Of a DNA stretch of 64,000 nucleotides, positions 26,081 through 37,031 are shown one piece after another. The DNA is taken from the NCBI RefSeq assembly GCF_900176255.2, contig NZ_FXEG02000005.1:620001-684000 (forward strand), in the 5' to 3' direction. The translations under genes and the position numbers were made by a program. Within the stretch, counting starts at the first letter, position 1. Every line of letters begins with the position of its first letter. The notes beneath the pieces are model-generated. The model searched no databases. It was not told the origin of the DNA and was given only the letters and a program-made list of their open reading frames with translations. The DNA comes from Mycobacterium ahvazicum. Its GTDB lineage: Bacteria > Actinomycetota > Actinomycetes > Mycobacteriales > Mycobacteriaceae.

Positions 26081-26472
26081 ACCGCGATCTCGACGAGATT
26101 CCCGTCGATGTCCCGGCAGTAGTGTGAGGTCATCGGCCCCAGCGCACCGCTCTTGGTGACCGGTCCCGCGGTGATCTCGACACCGCATGCCTGCAGGTGC
26201 GCACGCACCTCGCAGGGGCTGGAATCGGTGATGAAGCACAGGTCTTCGGAGCCCGCCGCTTCGACCGCCCCGGTCACCCAGTCCGGATCGTCGGCGAGCG
26301 CGCCGATGGGCCGCAGGTTGATCTTCTGATTTCCGAATCTCAGCGCGGTGCGCCCGGCCAGCCCGAACGTCTCACGCGTCATGCCGAGCACTCGCTCGTA
26401 CCACGCCGCGGTCGCCTCAATATCGTTGCAGTTGACCACAATATGGTCGAACCGTTGCACCGCGAACCCCAT
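26074..26472 (-). CDS. VOC-family (glyoxalase/dioxygenase-like) protein
   Basis: 132 residues from ATG 26472, which follows AGGAGGG with 6-base spacing. The N-terminus FDHIVVNCNDIEATAAWYERVLGM and the end SHYCRDIDGNLVEIAVY are classic VOC half-motifs with metal-ligand His and Glu. Relatives act on glutathione or mycothiol adducts, on catechols, or as fosfomycin-type resistance enzymes; which applies is unknown. Confidence 0.83.
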   Translation of the reverse strand: MGFAVQRFDHIVVNCNDIEATAAWYERVLGMTRETFGLAGRTALRFGNQKINLRPIGALADDPDWVTGAVEAAGSEDLCFITDSSPCEVRAHLQACGVEITAGPVTKSGALGPMTSHYCRDIDGNLVEIAVY

Positions 26473-26497
26473 CTTCAACCCTCCTGGCGCGAACTGA

Positions 26498-26584
26498 GAA
26501 CGAGACTACTTCACCGACGCCGACGAATTCGACATCGACCGCGTGGCCGGCTGGTCGAACCTTTCGGTCCGTGTCCTGCCCTGA
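26498..26584 (+). pseudogene. Possible short cytochrome P450 remnant
   Basis: A 28-codon open stretch reads RDYFTDADEFDIDR near its start, which resembles the segment before the heme loop of bacterial P450s (D-x-F-D-x-D-R). It has no start, no heme Cys and ends at TGA 26582. The rest of the 255-base spacer between the VOC gene and the next gene shows nothing else I can support. Confidence 0.35.
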
Positions 26585-26727
26585 ACGCTTCAGTCGTATT
26601 CCGTTGCAGGGCAGTTCACTTCGCGTGACCGGTTCGTTACAAACTCAGCAAATTCTCACCAGTTTCTTTGCCGACACATCGCTCGACTCAAAGGATCCGT
26701 AAAGCCGCAGGCCTCACCATTAATCTC

Positions 26728-27192
26728 ATGACGACTGAGGCGTTGTCCGCCGAATTGATCGAACGCTACCTGTGCACCCGTGGCAGCCGCTACTTCCGCG
26801 GCCAGCACGACGGTGAATTCTTCTATGTCGCAAACACCCGTCCGCGACGGCTGCATGTCCACCTCGGGATCTCTCGTTGGCACCGCGACGAGTTCACGAT
26901 TCAGGTCACGCCCGGCTGCTTCTTCCCCGCCGCCGACGGTGACGAGCTGGCTGAGCTTGCCGACTCGTGGAACCGGCGCAGCCGCGACGTCGTGGTGACC
27001 GTCCACGGATCCTCTGACCCACAGCGGGTCGGCGTCCTCGCGCGCAGCTCCCGCAAGGTTCGGGAACCCGTCGACTTCGACGACTTCGCGACCTACATCG
27101 ACCACACCATCGCCGCCGCGATCGAGTTCTTCGCCGGTGTGGACTCGGTCGCCGAGTGCCCCTCGCAGCCGTTGGTGTTAGACGCCGGCTGA
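26728..27192 (+). CDS. Small protein, possibly YbjN-like
   Basis: 154 residues from ATG 26728. The order LIERYLCTRGSRYFRGQHDGEFFYV, then RLHVHLGISRWHRDEFTIQV, then LAELADSWNRRSRDVVVTV, resembles the YbjN/type-III-chaperone-like alpha/beta fold. That match is by eye. No catalytic motif, signal peptide or membrane segment is seen. The ribosome site is poor. Function unknown. Confidence 0.6.
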   Translation: MTTEALSAELIERYLCTRGSRYFRGQHDGEFFYVANTRPRRLHVHLGISRWHRDEFTIQVTPGCFFPAADGDELAELADSWNRRSRDVVVTVHGSSDPQRVGVLARSSRKVREPVDFDDFATYIDHTIAAAIEFFAGVDSVAECPSQPLVLDAG

Positions 27193-27336
27193 GCCGTCCC
27201 CGATGCGTGGAACCCGCAGCAAACGGATATGACATTCTCCCAAAAAGAGAGTAACCTATGTCAAACGCGGTGTGCCCTGGGGTAACGGCCTCGCGCTGGC
27301 AACTACTGGTAGGAACACAACCGCGGGGGAATCGCG

Positions 27337-28610
<1,274 letters not shown>

Positions 28611-28729
28611 CTAGCACGCAAGAGGCGCCGTCTCCTACCGCCGATCATTGGCGGCCGGCGACCCACATCAAACCCGGAAGCATTACGACATAGTTGTTTT
28701 CAGGTCGCATCGACACGGCGAGGTGACGT

Positions 28730-30151
28730 GTGAAAAGACTCAACGGCATGGACGCCATGCTGCTCTACAGCGAGACGCCGAACCTACACACGCACACACT
28801 GAAAGTCGCGATACTCGACCCGTCCGACTTCCACGGCGAATTCGACTTCGAGACCTTCCGTCAGCACGTGCGCCGCCGGCTGCACCTGTTGGAACCGTTG
28901 CGCTACAAGCTCGTCGACATCCCCGGGCAGCTTCACCACCCGATGTGGCAGGAGAACTGCGACGTCGACCTTGCCTACCACTTGCGCCGCGTGCAGGTGC
29001 CCGACCCGGGCGGCCGGCGAGAACTGGACGAGGTCATCGGGCGGGTGGCGTCCACGCCGCTGGACCGCAGCCGTCCGCTGTGGGAGTTCCATTTCGCCGA
29101 GGGGCTTGCCGACGGCCGATTCGCCTTGATCGGAAAGGTGCACCATGCGTTGGCCGACGGCGTCGCCTCGGTCAATCTGCTGGCGCGTGCGATGGACCTC
29201 AAGGGCACGGTGCCCGACGAGCGCGACAACGACGAGGCAGGCATCACCGCGACCAAGGGTGATCTGCTGCGGGCGGCCGCCAGAGACCATGTCCGCCAGA
29301 TCGCGGAACTGCCCGGACTGATCAAGGACGCCGCGGTGGGCATGAGCCGGGTGCGGCGCCGGTCCAAAGAGCGCGGGGATCACCCGGATCTGGCCGATGC
29401 CTTCGCCGCACCGGCGACCTTCCTCAACCACGTGGTGTCACCGCAGCGCCGCTTCGCCAGCGCGACGCTGCCCTTGGCCGAGGTGAAAGCGACCGCCAAG
29501 GCATTGGGCATCACCGTCAACGACATGGTGCTGGCCATAGCCACCGGCGGATTGCGCACGCTGCTGTTGAGCTACGACGGCCAGGCGCAGCGTCCGATCA
29601 TTGCTTCGGTGCCCACCGCCACCGACAAGTCGGACCGCATCACCGGTAACGAGATCAGCGGTCTGATGATTTCGCTGCCGGTCCACATCGCCGATCCCGC
29701 CGAGCGGGCGCGGCTGGTCTCACTGGCGACGCGGATCGCCAAGGAAGACCACGAAATCATGGGTCCCGAACTCTACGGCCGGATGATGGCCTATCTGCCG
29801 ACGGCATTCGCCCCGGCCGCGTTCCGGTGGCTCGGCCGCCACGACGTGCCCAACAAGCTGATGAACGTGGCGGTCTCGAGCGTGGTGGGGCCGCGTGAAC
29901 GCGGTCATTTCGGTGGCGCCGCCGTCGCGGAGATCTACTCCACCGGGGTGCTCTCGCCGGGCGCACCGGTCAATATCACCGTGTGGAGCTATGTCGACGG
30001 GCTCGGGATCGCGGTACTCACCGACGACCAGACGTTCAACGACCCGCATGAAGCGACCGACGCCATGGCACGGGCCTTCCTCGAATTACGCAGTGCCGCA
30101 GGGCTTCCCGGGCCGAATATGTCAAGCGGCGAGCACGGCGTCCAGCGCTGA
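28730..30151 (+). CDS. Wax ester synthase / diacylglycerol acyltransferase (WS/DGAT)
   Basis: 473 residues from GTG 28730, with GGCGAGG upstream. The catalytic HHxxxDG motif is [11 protein letters not shown] near residue 140. [16 protein letters not shown], the mid-protein [10 protein letters not shown] region and the C-terminal LNV-type [12 protein letters not shown] block follow the family order. It makes triacylglycerol or wax esters from acyl-CoA for storage. The last 30 bases overlap the end of purQ on the opposite strand. Confidence 0.93.
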   Translation: MKRLNGMDAMLLYSETPNLHTHTLKVAILDPSDFHGEFDFETFRQHVRRRLHLLEPLRYKLVDIPGQLHHPMWQENCDVDLAYHLRRVQVPDPGGRRELDEVIGRVASTPLDRSRPLWEFHFAEGLADGRFALIGKVHHALADGVASVNLLARAMDLKGTVPDERDNDEAGITATKGDLLRAAARDHVRQIAELPGLIKDAAVGMSRVRRRSKERGDHPDLADAFAAPATFLNHVVSPQRRFASATLPLAEVKATAKALGITVNDMVLAIATGGLRTLLLSYDGQAQRPIIASVPTATDKSDRITGNEISGLMISLPVHIADPAERARLVSLATRIAKEDHEIMGPELYGRMMAYLPTAFAPAAFRWLGRHDVPNKLMNVAVSSVVGPRERGHFGGAAVAEIYSTGVLSPGAPVNITVWSYVDGLGIAVLTDDQTFNDPHEATDAMARAFLELRSAAGLPGPNMSSGEHGVQR

Positions 30152-30796
30152 ATAGAACAAGCCCAGGCCGTCATCGGAGGGACCGGTCAGTGCTTCGATG
30201 GCATGTTCGGGGTGTGGCATCAGCCCGACCACGCGGCCGTTGGCCGAGCTGATGCCGGCGATGCCACGCATCGAGCCGTTGATGTTGTCGTGGTACCGAA
30301 ACACCACCCGTCCCTCGCCCTCGAGCTCGTCGAGCACGTTCTCCGGCGCCACGTAGCGGCCCTCGCCCGATTTCAGCGGGACCAGCAGATCGGCGTCGGG
30401 CTCGAAGCGCGACGTCCACGCCGTCGAGTTGGAGGCCACCCGAAGCCACACGTCGCGGCAGATGAAGTGCAGACCCGCGTTGCGTGTCAACACCCCGGGC
30501 AGCAGCCGGGTCTCACACAGCACCTGAAAACCGTTGCAAATTCCCAATACCGGCATACCGCGACCCGCCGCGTAGACCACTTCCGACATCACCGGGGCGA
30601 AGCGAGCGATCGCGCCGGCCCGCAGATAGTCGCCGTAGGAGAACCCGCCCGGGACCACGACCGCATCGACCGATTTGAGGTCGGCGTCGGCGTGCCACAG
30701 GCTCACCGCCTCCGCACCGACCCGGCGCACCGCACGAGCGGCGTCCACGTCGTCCAGCGTGCCGGGGAAGGTGATGACGCCGATCCGCGCCGTCAC
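30122..30796 (-). CDS. purQ: Phosphoribosylformylglycinamidine synthase subunit PurQ
   Basis: 224 residues. This is the glutaminase subunit that feeds ammonia to Pur[18 protein letters not shown] and the nucleophile elbow [14 protein letters not shown] (Cys) are present, with the triad completed by MPHPEHAIE. Length is normal. It overlaps purS by 4 bases (ATGA), so purS-purQ form a translationally coupled pair separated from purL by about 18 kb. The 3' end overlaps the convergent WS/DGAT gene by 30 bases. Confidence 0.97.
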   Translation of the reverse strand: MTARIGVITFPGTLDDVDAARAVRRVGAEAVSLWHADADLKSVDAVVVPGGFSYGDYLRAGAIARFAPVMSEVVYAAGRGMPVLGICNGFQVLCETRLLPGVLTRNAGLHFICRDVWLRVASNSTAWTSRFEPDADLLVPLKSGEGRYVAPENVLDELEGEGRVVFRYHDNINGSMRGIAGISSANGRVVGLMPHPEHAIEALTGPSDDGLGLFYSALDAVLAA

Positions 30797-31032
30797 AGCA
30801 CTTCCCGGCTGATCGTCCAGTCCTCGATCACGGTGTTGGCCAACAGTGATTCTGCGATCTCGGCGAGCGCGGAATCGTCGACGGTATCGTCGACCTCGAG
30901 CTCAAACCGCTTGCCCTGACGGACATCTGAGATCCCGTGATGTCCGAGTCGGCCCAGCGCGCCGACAATCGCCTGACCCTGCGGGTCGAGAATCTCCGCT
31001 TTGGGCATCACATGAACGATCACCCGCGCCAC
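30793..31032 (-). CDS. purS: Phosphoribosylformylglycinamidine synthase subunit PurS
   Basis: 79 residues from GTG 31032, with AGGAGG 8 bases upstream. PurS bridges PurL and PurQ in the FGAM synthase complex. The sequence [20 protein letters not shown], then [20 protein letters not shown], is the PurS fold. It is the first gene of purS-purQ. Confidence 0.96.
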   Translation of the reverse strand: MARVIVHVMPKAEILDPQGQAIVGALGRLGHHGISDVRQGKRFELEVDDTVDDSALAEIAESLLANTVIEDWTISREVL

Positions 31033-31096
31033 CGGCGTTCCTCCTGACGAGTCGCTGTCGGCGCCAACTCTACCGGCGGCCGTTGCCGGACGCGGC

Positions 31097-31774
31097 TCAC
31101 GGGCACGAGGCGATATACGCCTCGCACAGCGGGGCCGTCATGGAGTCCAGTACCTGGTTGTCCGCCATCGAGGGCCACGGCGCCTGCGGCGGCGCGGTAG
31201 ACCACAGCGTCAGCTCGCTGATCGTGCTGCTCGCGACGTGCGCGACCAGGTAGGTATGCATCACCACGGGCCCGCTGATCACCGCGGCCATCCGGTTGGG
31301 TTCGTCGGTCGTGATCGAGGGCGACTGCAGCGGCGCGCCCAGCTGGCAGCCGCGCAGCACCGCGACGGCATTGCCGAACACCGAGGAGGCGATCGCACCG
31401 CCACGGGCGGTATCACCGCGCCAGTGCACGATCTGGGCCTTGAGCTGCCACTGGCCGCCCGGATGGTCGACACTCGCGCGGGCCGCCACCGCCGAGGCGC
31501 GGGGGTCCTGCGCCAACGGCTGCGCGGCGCACAGCTCCTCGAACCTGAACCTCGGCCCGTTGCCCGCCCCGGTCACCTGCACCGCCAGGCCCGCCAGCGC
31601 GGGCCAGTTGTAGGTGGAGTTCAGCGGCACGGCGCGCTGCTGTATCCACGCGGTGGCCGGGATCTGGTCACAGGTGGGCGGACAGGCCTCCGGCTCGGCC
31701 GGGGCCGGAACCACGAAGATGAGGGCGGCCACCAGGCCGCCGGCGACCAGTATCGTCGCGAAAACTACCCGCAC
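31097..31774 (-). CDS. Exported protein of unknown function
   Basis: 225 residues from GTG 31774; a TTG at 31798 is the longer option. An N-terminal hydrophobic stretch (VFATILVAGGLVAALIFVVPAP) is a signal peptide or anchor. The mature part has paired Cys (EACPPTCDQIP, EELCAAQ, LRGCQLG, APLCEAYIASC) that could form disulfides outside the membrane. No enzyme motif is recognised. It lies upstream of purS on the same strand with 64 bases between, and is divergent from the metallo-hydrolase gene. Confidence 0.75.
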   Translation of the reverse strand: MRVVFATILVAGGLVAALIFVVPAPAEPEACPPTCDQIPATAWIQQRAVPLNSTYNWPALAGLAVQVTGAGNGPRFRFEELCAAQPLAQDPRASAVAARASVDHPGGQWQLKAQIVHWRGDTARGGAIASSVFGNAVAVLRGCQLGAPLQSPSITTDEPNRMAAVISGPVVMHTYLVAHVASSTISELTLWSTAPPQAPWPSMADNQVLDSMTAPLCEAYIASCP

Positions 31775-31806
31775 ACGACCACCCCCGTCAGGGCACAATC
31801 GTAGGC

Positions 31807-32445
31807 ATGCAACTGACGCATTTCGGGCATTCCTGCCTACTTGCCGAGTTCGATCACACTAGCGTGCTCTTTGACCCCGGAACCTTCGCGCATGGCTTCG
31901 AGGGCATCACCGGCCTGGACGCCATTCTGATCACACACCAGCATCCGGATCATGTCGACCCGGCGCGACTGCCGGCGCTGATCGAGGCCAACCCCGGTGC
32001 GGCGCTTTACACCGACTCGCAGACCGCGGCGCAGCTCGATGCGCCCTTCCAGGCGGTGCACGCCGGCGACGAGCTGACGGTCGGTGGACTGAGGATTCGG
32101 GCGCTCGGCGGAAAGCATGCGGTGATTCACCCGGACATCCCTGTGATAGAGAACCTTTCGTATCTGGTTGACGACGGTGATCATCGCGCGCGGTTGATGC
32201 ATCCGGGTGACGCCTTGTTCGTGCCCGACGAGCCGGTCGACGTATTGGCCGCACCGGCGGCCGCGCCGTGGATGAAGATCTCCGAGGCCATCGATTACCT
32301 GCGCGCGGTGTCCCCGACGCGGGCGGTGCCCATCCACCAGGGCATCGTCGCCCCCGAGGCGCGGGGCATCTACTACGGCCGGTTCACCGAGATGACCGAC
32401 ACCGACTTCCAGGTGCTGCCGGAGGAAAGCGCGGTCACCTTCTGA
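31807..32445 (+). CDS. MBL-fold metallo-hydrolase
   Basis: 212 residues, matching Rv0786c. The metal motif THQHPDHVD (HxHxDH) is near residue 43, with a later His in GGKHAVI and MHPGDALF. It resembles UlaG/RomA-type small metallo-beta-lactamase-fold hydrolases. The substrate is unknown. The start is preceded by CACAAT 7 bases upstream, a possible -10 box for a leaderless message. It converges with the FAD-dependent dehydrogenase across an inverted repeat. Confidence 0.88.
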   Translation: MQLTHFGHSCLLAEFDHTSVLFDPGTFAHGFEGITGLDAILITHQHPDHVDPARLPALIEANPGAALYTDSQTAAQLDAPFQAVHAGDELTVGGLRIRALGGKHAVIHPDIPVIENLSYLVDDGDHRARLMHPGDALFVPDEPVDVLAAPAAAPWMKISEAIDYLRAVSPTRAVPIHQGIVAPEARGIYYGRFTEMTDTDFQVLPEESAVTF

Positions 32446-32460
32446 CGTCGGCGGCGGCTT

Positions 32461-32516
32461 CGAGCGTCACGCCAGCGCGACGTTCGCGGTTCACCGTCAC
32501 TCTGGCGTGACATTCG
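32461..32516. repeat. Paired inverted GTCACGCCAG elements between convergent genes
   Basis: A first near-palindromic element at 32461-32486 contains GTCACGCCAGCGCGAC. A second element at 32493-32516 contains GTCACTCTGGCGTGAC in the opposite sense, so GTCACGCCAG (32466-32475) can pair with CTGGCGTGAC (32502-32511). It sits between two stop codons and may act as a bidirectional terminator or be a copy of a small dispersed repeat. Confidence 0.55.
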
Positions 32517-32531
32517 GCTAAGCGAGTACCG

Positions 32532-34199
32532 CTAGGTGATGTCGTCGGCGGCACCGCGACCGGCGGCGCGGCCGCTGAAGATGCAGCCGCCCAGGAAGGT
32601 GCCCTCCAGGGCGCGGTAACCGTGCACGCCGCCGCCGCCGAACCCGGCCACCTCGCCCGCCGCGTACAGTCCGGTCAACGGGGTGCCGCCGTCGGTGAGG
32701 ACTCGCCCGCCCAGGTCGGTCTCAATGCCGCCCAACGTCTTTCGCGTCAGAATGTGTAATTTGACCGCGATCATCGGCCCGGATTTCGGATCGGTCAGCC
32801 GGTGCGGCGCCACCACTCGTCCCAGCCGGTCACCCAGATACCCGCGAGCGGCGCGGATCGCGGTGATCTGGCCGTCTTTGGTGAATTTGTTGGCGACCTC
32901 ACGATCGCGGGCGGTCACCTCCGCTTCGACCGTGGCATAGTCCAACGGGGCCACGTCGGGCAGCTTGTTCATGCCGCTTACCAACTCGCCCAGGGTATCC
33001 GCGCTGACGAAGTCCACACCCCGATCGATGAACGCCTGGACCGGTCCGGGCGGCCCGGAGCTGGCCCGGTTGCGCACCAGCTCGCGCACACTCTGCCCGG
33101 TCAGATCCGGGTTCTGCTCCTGCCCGGAAAGGGCGAATTCCTTCTCAATGATCCTGGCGTTCAAGATAAACCAGGTGTAGTCGTACCCGGATTTGGTGAT
33201 GTATTCCAGCGTGCCCAGCGTGTCGAATCCGGGATACAGCGGAACCGGCAACCGCTTGCCGGCCGCGTCCAGCCACAGCGACGAGGGGCCCGGGATGATC
33301 CTGATGCCGTGCAACGGCCAGATCGGGTCGTAGTTCGTGATGCCCTCGGTGTAGTGCCACATCCGGTCGGGGTTGATCACGCGGGCCCCGGCCTGCTGGG
33401 AAATGCCGATCATCCTGCCGTCCACGTGGGCCGGCACGCCGCTCAGCATCTGCTCGGGCACACGACCCATTCGCTTTGGCCAATTCTTGCGCACCAGATC
33501 GTGGTTGCCGCCGATCCCACCGCTGGTGACTATCACTGCGGACGCACGAAACTCGAATTGACCCACGGCTTTTCGCGACGATGACACTCCGCGCGGTTGA
33601 GTCGACGGCTCGAGCACGGTACCCCGGACGCCGGTCACCGCGCCGGCCTCGACGATCAGTTCGTCGACTTGGTGCCGGTGCGCGAAACGGACCGTGGAGC
33701 GATCCCGCAGTTGCCGCGCGAAGATGTCGACCAGGGCCGGGCCGGTGCCCCAGGTGATGTGGAACCTGGGAACCGAGTTGCCATGCCCCTGCGCGTTGTA
33801 GCCGCCGCGTTCGGCCCAGCCGACCAGTGGAAACAGTTTCAGGCCCCGTTCACGCAGCCAACTGCGCTTCTCCCCGGCCGCGAAATCCACGTAGGCATGC
33901 GCCCATTGCCGTGGCCAGTAGTCCTCTTCGCGATCGAAAGCCGCTGTGCCCAACCAGTCCTGCAACGCGAGCTCGTGACTATCCCGAATGCCCAGCCGGC
34001 GCTGCTCGGGGCTGTCGACGAAGAACAGACCGCCGAACGACCAGAAGGCCTGACCGCCGAGGTTGGCGCTGTTCTCCTGATCAAGGACCAGCACCCGCAA
34101 GCCGCGGTCCACCAACTCACAGGCGGCCACCAATCCGGAGAGGCCGGCCCCGACAACAATCGCGTCAGCGGCGAAGCCGGCTGCCGAAGAATCGCCCAT
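32532..34199 (-). CDS. FAD-binding dehydrogenase, ketosteroid dehydrogenase-like
   Basis: 555 residues, matching Rv0785. The FAD motif AIVVGAGLSGLVAACELVDRG is N-terminal, ASAVIVTSGGIGGNHDLVRKNWP is central, and the FAD-closing GLYAAGEVAGFGGGGVHGYRALEGTFLGG is C-terminal. The family includes fumarate reductase flavoproteins and 3-ketosteroid delta-1-dehydrogenases. This branch is usually annotated as a putative oxidoreductase with unknown acceptor. It converges with the MBL gene and is followed upstream on the same strand by the DUF2334 gene. Confidence 0.85.
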   Translation of the reverse strand: MGDSSAAGFAADAIVVGAGLSGLVAACELVDRGLRVLVLDQENSANLGGQAFWSFGGLFFVDSPEQRRLGIRDSHELALQDWLGTAAFDREEDYWPRQWAHAYVDFAAGEKRSWLRERGLKLFPLVGWAERGGYNAQGHGNSVPRFHITWGTGPALVDIFARQLRDRSTVRFAHRHQVDELIVEAGAVTGVRGTVLEPSTQPRGVSSSRKAVGQFEFRASAVIVTSGGIGGNHDLVRKNWPKRMGRVPEQMLSGVPAHVDGRMIGISQQAGARVINPDRMWHYTEGITNYDPIWPLHGIRIIPGPSSLWLDAAGKRLPVPLYPGFDTLGTLEYITKSGYDYTWFILNARIIEKEFALSGQEQNPDLTGQSVRELVRNRASSGPPGPVQAFIDRGVDFVSADTLGELVSGMNKLPDVAPLDYATVEAEVTARDREVANKFTKDGQITAIRAARGYLGDRLGRVVAPHRLTDPKSGPMIAVKLHILTRKTLGGIETDLGGRVLTDGGTPLTGLYAAGEVAGFGGGGVHGYRALEGTFLGGCIFSGRAAGRGAADDIT

Positions 34200-34249
34200 G
34201 TCGGATCAGGGTAGTGCCCGGGCCGCAGCGATTAATCAGACGGCTTAGC

Positions 34250-34954
34250 TCAGGCCGCGTCGAGAACCGCCCTGTCGGGCCGCCAGCGGTAGACCGTCGG
34301 CGTGCACCCGTGCATCGAAGCCAGGTCGACGGCGTCGAGCATCGCCTGCAACGGCCCCGGCTTGCGCAATTGGCGGGCGGCAACCGCTACCCGCACGATC
34401 CCGCCGCGACGGGCGATCCGCTCGGAGGACAGCACCACCATGCGGCACCACCACGGCTCGGTGAGGAATCCTTCTCCGATGCCCAGTACCCGGGTGCGCA
34501 CGGTGGCGTGGCGGACCAGGTCGGTGATCCCGTGCAAATCAGCGAGAAGCCGGAAACCGTTGCCCGGCAATGCCTTAACGACGCCAGGCGAGACGGTCCA
34601 GCCCGGTGCGGCGAACAGCCGGGTACGCAGTCCGAGGTGCTCGAGCACCCGGTCGGCGGCCATCAGCCGAAGGTTGGCCTCATGTGCCCGCAGGATGGCG
34701 AACTCGCCACGCCGCTTCTTGGTCGCCGCGTCGTCGTAGCCGTGCAGCACAATGGCGTCGCCACCGGCGCGCCGGGCGGTCAGCCATTCGACGGTGCGCG
34801 GATCGTGGTCCAGCCGGTAGTCGCCGGACAGCCGCGGAGCGACCAGCAACGAAACCGGTACCTTGCGGGAATCCATTTGTGCGCAGAACGCCTCGACGTC
34901 GTCCAGGGTGCGCTCGCCTATCCCTGAGACCGAGACGATCAGTTTTCCAGACAC
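34250..34954 (-). CDS. DUF2334 protein (polysaccharide deacetylase-like fold)
   Basis: 234 residues, corresponding to Rv0784. The N-terminus KLIVSVSGIGERTLDDVEAFC, then DAIVLHGYDD with the His-Gly-Tyr-Asp typical of DUF2334, and FAAPGWTVSPGVVKAL, match this deacetylase-like family. Metal-dependent removal of acyl groups from a glycan is a guess from the fold. No signal peptide is seen. It lies 50 bases upstream of the FAD dehydrogenase on the same strand. Confidence 0.8.
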   Translation of the reverse strand: MSGKLIVSVSGIGERTLDDVEAFCAQMDSRKVPVSLLVAPRLSGDYRLDHDPRTVEWLTARRAGGDAIVLHGYDDAATKKRRGEFAILRAHEANLRLMAADRVLEHLGLRTRLFAAPGWTVSPGVVKALPGNGFRLLADLHGITDLVRHATVRTRVLGIGEGFLTEPWWCRMVVLSSERIARRGGIVRVAVAARQLRKPGPLQAMLDAVDLASMHGCTPTVYRWRPDRAVLDAA

Positions 34955-35186
34955 ACCCGCAGTTTGACGAGCGCAGGTGTCGGGATGGTGAAGGACACGC
35001 AGACTGCAGGCGTATATCGACGCGTATGCCAGACGTCACTCCCGACTCCGATACGGCTTTCGCCACAACGTAGTTGGGCCGCTCCACGTGACGTCCACCA
35101 CCCGGCGTTGCACGCTGCCGGCGGCCCGCCCCGCCACACGCCGCGAGCAAACGCGGACCACCGTCGCGATCAGGAAACGGTTCGAT

Positions 35187-36806
35187 ATGCTAAGCAACGC
35201 CATGGAGAAGGCCCGTTCCGCAGCGGGCGACGCCGCGCTGCCCACCGCCCCCGCCGGGCTCCCGGGTGCGAAGGAACGTGTGTATCCGGACAAACTGGAC
35301 GCGCCACTGCTGCGGATTTCCGGTGTGTGCCTGCTGGCCACCATCATGGCGATCCTGGATGTCACCGTCGTCACCGTCGCGCAACGCACCTTCATCGCCG
35401 AGTTCGAGTCCAGCCAGGCCGTCGTCGCGTGGACGATGACCGGCTACACACTCGGGTTGGCGACCGTGATTCCACTGACCGGCTGGGCGGCCGACCGGTT
35501 CGGCACCAAACGGCTTTTCATGGGCTCGGTGGTGGCGTTCGTGCTCGGCTCGCTGCTGTGCGCGTTGGCGTCAACGATATTGCAGCTCATCATATTTCGC
35601 GTAGTGCAGGGCATCAGTGGCGGCATGCTGATGCCGCTCGGATTCATGATCATGACGCGCGAAGCCGGCCCCGGGCGACTCGGTCGCCTGATGTCGATAT
35701 TGAGCATTCCCATGTTGCTCGCCCCGATCGCCGGGCCGATCCTGGGCGGCTGGCTGATCGACACCTCCAGTTGGAAGTGGATCTTCCTCATCAACCTGCC
35801 GATCGGGCTCGCCACGTTCATCCTCGCCTGGGTCGTGTTCCCGCGAGATCACCCTGCGCGGTCGGAAACGTTCGACGTCGTCGGCGGGTTGTTGCTCTCA
35901 CCGGGGTTGGCGACGTTCCTGTTCGCGGTGTCGTCCATCCCGCGCTACGGAACGGTCGCCGACCGTCGCGTCTTGATACCCGCGGTCATCGGCCTGACGT
36001 TGATTGCCGCGTTCGTGGTGCACGCATTGCGCCGCGCGGATCATCCGCTCATCGATCTGCATTTGTTCCAGAACCCGGTCCTCACCCGGGCCAATGTGAC
36101 GATGCTGCTGTTCGCCGGCGCATTCTTCGGCGCCGGTCTACTGCTGCCGAGTTATTTTCAGCAGGTGCTCCACCAGACGCCGATGCAGGCCGGCGTGCAC
36201 CTGATCCCGCAGGGACTCGGCGCCATGCTGACAATGCGATTGGCCGGTCCACTCGTGGATCGACATGGTCCGGGCAAATATGTGCTGGCCGGTATCGCGA
36301 TGATCATCGCCGGCCTGGGCACGTTCGCTTTCGGTGTGGCCAGGCATGCCGGATATGCACCCACCCTGCTGGTCGCGCTGACGATCATGGGTCTGGGGAT
36401 GGGGTGCACGATGATGCCGCTGTCGGTGGCGTCGGTGCAGGCACTGGCGCCGCACCAGATTGCCCGCGGCACCACGCTGATGAGCGTCAGCCACCAGGTG
36501 GGCGGCTCGGTGGGAACAGCGCTGATGGCGATGATCCTGACCGACCAATTCGACCGGAGCCCCGACATCGTCGCGGCGAACAAGCTCGCGGCGCTACAGC
36601 AGCAGGCCGCGATCAGCGGCGTGCCGGTTGATCCGTCACAAATACCACATCAGTCACTCGCCCCCGGATTTTCGGCCAATCTCTTGCACGACCTTTCGCA
36701 GGCCTACACGTCCGTATTCGTAGTGGCGGTGATATTGGTGGCTTTCACCATCATCCCGGCGTCATTTCTGCCCAAAAAGCCCGCCGTCCAGACTGCCGTC
36801 GAATAG
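35187..36806 (+). CDS. emrB: DHA2-family MFS drug exporter (EmrB type), copy 1
   Basis: 539 residues from ATG 35187, with AGGAA upstream. It should have 14 membrane helices. The DHA2 signatures are MAILDVTVVTVAQRTF in helix 1, the loop motif GWAADRFGTKRLF between helices 2 and 3, and GPILGGWLI in helix 5. It matches Rv0783c. The downstream gene is a close paralog with the same N-terminus (MLSNAMEKARSA here, MLSDAMEGARSA there). That shared start argues for 35187, although the frame is open from 35088. Likely role: proton-driven efflux of drugs or lipids. Confidence 0.9.
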   Translation: MLSNAMEKARSAAGDAALPTAPAGLPGAKERVYPDKLDAPLLRISGVCLLATIMAILDVTVVTVAQRTFIAEFESSQAVVAWTMTGYTLGLATVIPLTGWAADRFGTKRLFMGSVVAFVLGSLLCALASTILQLIIFRVVQGISGGMLMPLGFMIMTREAGPGRLGRLMSILSIPMLLAPIAGPILGGWLIDTSSWKWIFLINLPIGLATFILAWVVFPRDHPARSETFDVVGGLLLSPGLATFLFAVSSIPRYGTVADRRVLIPAVIGLTLIAAFVVHALRRADHPLIDLHLFQNPVLTRANVTMLLFAGAFFGAGLLLPSYFQQVLHQTPMQAGVHLIPQGLGAMLTMRLAGPLVDRHGPGKYVLAGIAMIIAGLGTFAFGVARHAGYAPTLLVALTIMGLGMGCTMMPLSVASVQALAPHQIARGTTLMSVSHQVGGSVGTALMAMILTDQFDRSPDIVAANKLAALQQQAAISGVPVDPSQIPHQSLAPGFSANLLHDLSQAYTSVFVVAVILVAFTIIPASFLPKKPAVQTAVE

Positions 36807-37031
36807 TCCAAATAGGGTTCTCGAGCAGCACCGATACCAGCTCCGCACGGTCTGGTGAAAATGGTCTTACGCCCTGATTCGGCACGGGTGGAATTAATCC
36901 GCGCGAGTGTCGAGACGATGACGGCCGGGCGGTCGGCACGGGCGGATCGCGGCCCCTGCGCCCGGGCTTAACAGGTCGGGAATACCGGCAAAGCGACCAA
37001 ATGGCGCGGTCGTCTCGTTATGCTCGGCCGT

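Noticed and set aside
35026-35073. Fifteen-codon frame (MPDVTPDSDT...) before the first exporter
   Set aside because: No ribosome binding site and no conservation evidence; length alone means nothing.
36846-36968. Small frame (MVLRPDSARVEL...) between the two exporters
   Set aside because: No ribosome site, Arg-rich composition typical of random high-G+C frames.
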